Assembly: GCA_031290615.1 (NCBI GenBank)
Contig: JAITNF010000057.1
Coordinates: 1-56,224, forward strand
Direction: 5' to 3'
Origin: Desulfovibrio sp.
GTDB lineage: Bacteria > Desulfobacterota > Desulfovibrionia > Desulfovibrionales > Desulfovibrionaceae
DNA length: 56,224 nucleotides
Part shown: in pieces, positions 55,357 through 56,224 of the stretch
Layout of the letters: each line of letters opens with the position of its first letter
Numbering within the stretch: the stretch's first letter is position 1
Notes under the pieces: model-generated
Database searches by the model: none
What the model was told of the DNA's origin: nothing
The model's input: the letters and a program-made list of their open reading frames with translations, nothing else
Position numbers and translations under genes: made by a program

Positions 55357-55671
55357 ATGTTAAGGAACATTGCTTTGGTGTTAATAGCTTTAACCTTAAT
55401 ATTCTCTATTCCTGTAACAAGCTATGCCCGTCATCCAGACAATCACGGTCAGCCACAGAAGCATCAGGTTAAGCAACATCATTCGGAACCCAGGCAGCAG
55501 GCACGACATCAGAAACATGGACATCAGTCCTATAGTCATCATTCGAAATCTCGACATTATCATGGAGGACATGGTCATCACGGATATGTTCCTCTTCTGG
55601 TCGGAATCATAGGAGCAACATCAATTTTAATGACTACACAGATGATAATGTCTGGATCAAATGGAGACTGA
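55357..55671 (+). CDS. Histidine-rich exported protein
   Basis: A 104-residue protein. The signal peptide (LRNIALVLIALTLIFSIPVT, cleavage after SYA) is followed by a central region of about 50 residues crowded with His, Gln and Lys (HPDNHGQPQKHQVKQHHSEP, HYHGGHGHHGYV), then a hydrophobic C-terminal segment (PLLVGIIGATSILMTTQMIM). The His-rich part suggests metal binding in the periplasm or cell envelope (inference). CGGAG lies ten bases before the ATG at 55357. It is A/T-rich relative to most genes here and sits beside the integrase remnant, so acquisition by transfer is possible. No family recognised. Confidence 0.65.
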   Translation: MLRNIALVLIALTLIFSIPVTSYARHPDNHGQPQKHQVKQHHSEPRQQARHQKHGHQSYSHHSKSRHYHGGHGHHGYVPLLVGIIGATSILMTTQMIMSGSNGD

Positions 55672-55691
55672 GGGAGAGTTTTGTTAAAGAG

Positions 55692-55710
55692 GTTTGTACT
55701 ACGTACAAAC
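55692..55710. repeat. Perfect hairpin after the His-rich gene
   Basis: GTTTGTAC-TAC-GTACAAAC, an 8-bp perfect inverted repeat 21 bases after the stop of the His-rich gene. No T-run follows. It could be a protein-binding site or a decayed terminator. A second weak hairpin (GGTTG/CAACC followed by GTTTTTT) lies at about 55833-55855. Confidence 0.35.
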
Positions 55711-55887
55711 TTGTAGTAACTGTGGTCGTGTTAGTAATAAAGAATAGAAAACCACAGCAGATCAGAGTGCTTCAAGGAATATAAGGAATAGAGTTTGAAG
55801 CTATCGAACTTGGTAGCTTGAAGATTAAATAAGGTTGATGGACCAACCGTTTTTTGAGTTTCCCACTTGGGGACAGAGAGTGCCTCG

Positions 55888-56100
55888 TTATCTCTTTAGT
55901 TTAAGATATTCTGATACTGCTTCCAGATTCTGAGCTCTGAGCAAAGGGGAGTTCCTCCTACCCCCCATAATATGAATTCTTTCCCTCCAGTCGATGTAAA
56001 CCCAGAGTTGTAATTGCCCTCGAGTTCCTCGCCACATAATAACACTTGGGCGGCTTCCCGGATCATTTCCTTGCCGCTCGCGCTCTGACCAGGCAGTCAT
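55888..56100 (-). CDS. Hypothetical protein
   Basis: A 70-residue open frame rich in Arg and Trp (SVIMWRGTRGQLQLWVYIDW, RERIHIMGGRRNSPLLRAQN), with no recognised family. GAGGAAAGTCCGAA precedes the ATG and an A/T-rich, TATAAT-containing stretch lies further upstream, so it may be expressed. It is at the edge of the mobile-element block. It could be a small phage- or element-borne protein; the sequence does not decide. Confidence 0.45.
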   Translation of the reverse strand: MTAWSERERQGNDPGSRPSVIMWRGTRGQLQLWVYIDWRERIHIMGGRRNSPLLRAQNLEAVSEYLKLKR

Positions 56101-56224
56101 TTCGGACTTTCCTCTATCTAATTTTACAATTATATTCTGTTATTATACAATGTTATAGGATAGAAGATTTTTGGATACCGTCTAAAATACCGTCAAATTC
56201 TTTTGCGTCCCTATGAGCCTGGTC

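Overview
The window looks like part of the chromosome of a sulfate-reducer-type deltaproteobacterium of the Desulfovibrionaceae. The family-level signs are a glycine cleavage operon with split GcvPA/GcvPB, F0 ATP synthase genes separated from F1, Rex next to the F0 genes, a sigma-54 regulator divergent from a TauE/SafE (TSUP) operon, a DUF169 protein, and tig-clpP-clpX-lon in one operon. Housekeeping genes are intact and well spaced. Accessory genes are heavily decayed: pseudogenes of rnr, iorA, two ketosynthases, a CrtI-like oxidoreductase, pglZ, a type ISP restriction helicase, a relaxase and an integrase, plus remnants of five IS families. This pattern suggests a lineage undergoing genome reduction, for example a host-associated Desulfovibrio relative. 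The taxonomic and lifestyle statements are inference.

Layout. 0.2-3.9 kb: universal stress protein, groESL and a DUF169 gene, with groESL between two exact 33-bp direct repeats. 4.0-8.3 kb: gcvT-gcvH-gcvPA-gcvPB (minus strand). 8.4-11.2 kb: TatD-type nuclease, mnmA, cyclophilin (minus). 11.4-14.3 kb: BI-1 family protein, a broken rnr and murJ. 14.4-18.3 kb: a five-gene plus-strand operon (HpcH-type aldolase, SDR epimerase, KdsB-like CMP-sugar synthetase, hexapeptide acyltransferase, HAD phosphatase) that could make and activate a KDO-like keto-deoxy sugar acid. 18.8-22.8 kb: alr, then a histidine kinase and pgi on the minus strand. 22.9-28.9 kb: a minus-strand TSUP operon preceded by a near-perfect sigma-54 promoter, and the divergent sigma-54 activator gene. 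29.4-32.8 kb: atpZ-atpI-atpB-atpE, a terminator, rex and cobS. 33.5-41.5 kb: nadD-proA (minus), a membrane TPR-like protein, broken iorA, a D,D-carboxypeptidase and polA. 43.1-48.9 kb: tig-clpP-clpX-lon (minus).

The gaps at 41.5-43.1 kb and 49-56 kb are a graveyard of accessory DNA. They hold IS5 and IS1595 remnants, a PglZ-like (BREX-type) phosphatase pseudogene, a collapsed ketosynthase/oxidoreductase cluster, a relaxase fragment, a COG4889 (type ISP) restriction helicase pseudogene, and a P4-type integrase pseudogene beside a tRNA-Phe 3'-half that looks like its attachment site.

The least expected signals are: (1) a family of about 43-bp intergenic elements (four copies, all containing TTGACA and a conserved following sequence, three oriented toward a downstream gene); (2) the sigma-54 promoter of the TSUP operon paired with an activator whose GAFTGA loop reads GAFTEA; (3) the rex start codon lying just after the atpE terminator hairpin; and (4) the decayed defence and mobile-element block.
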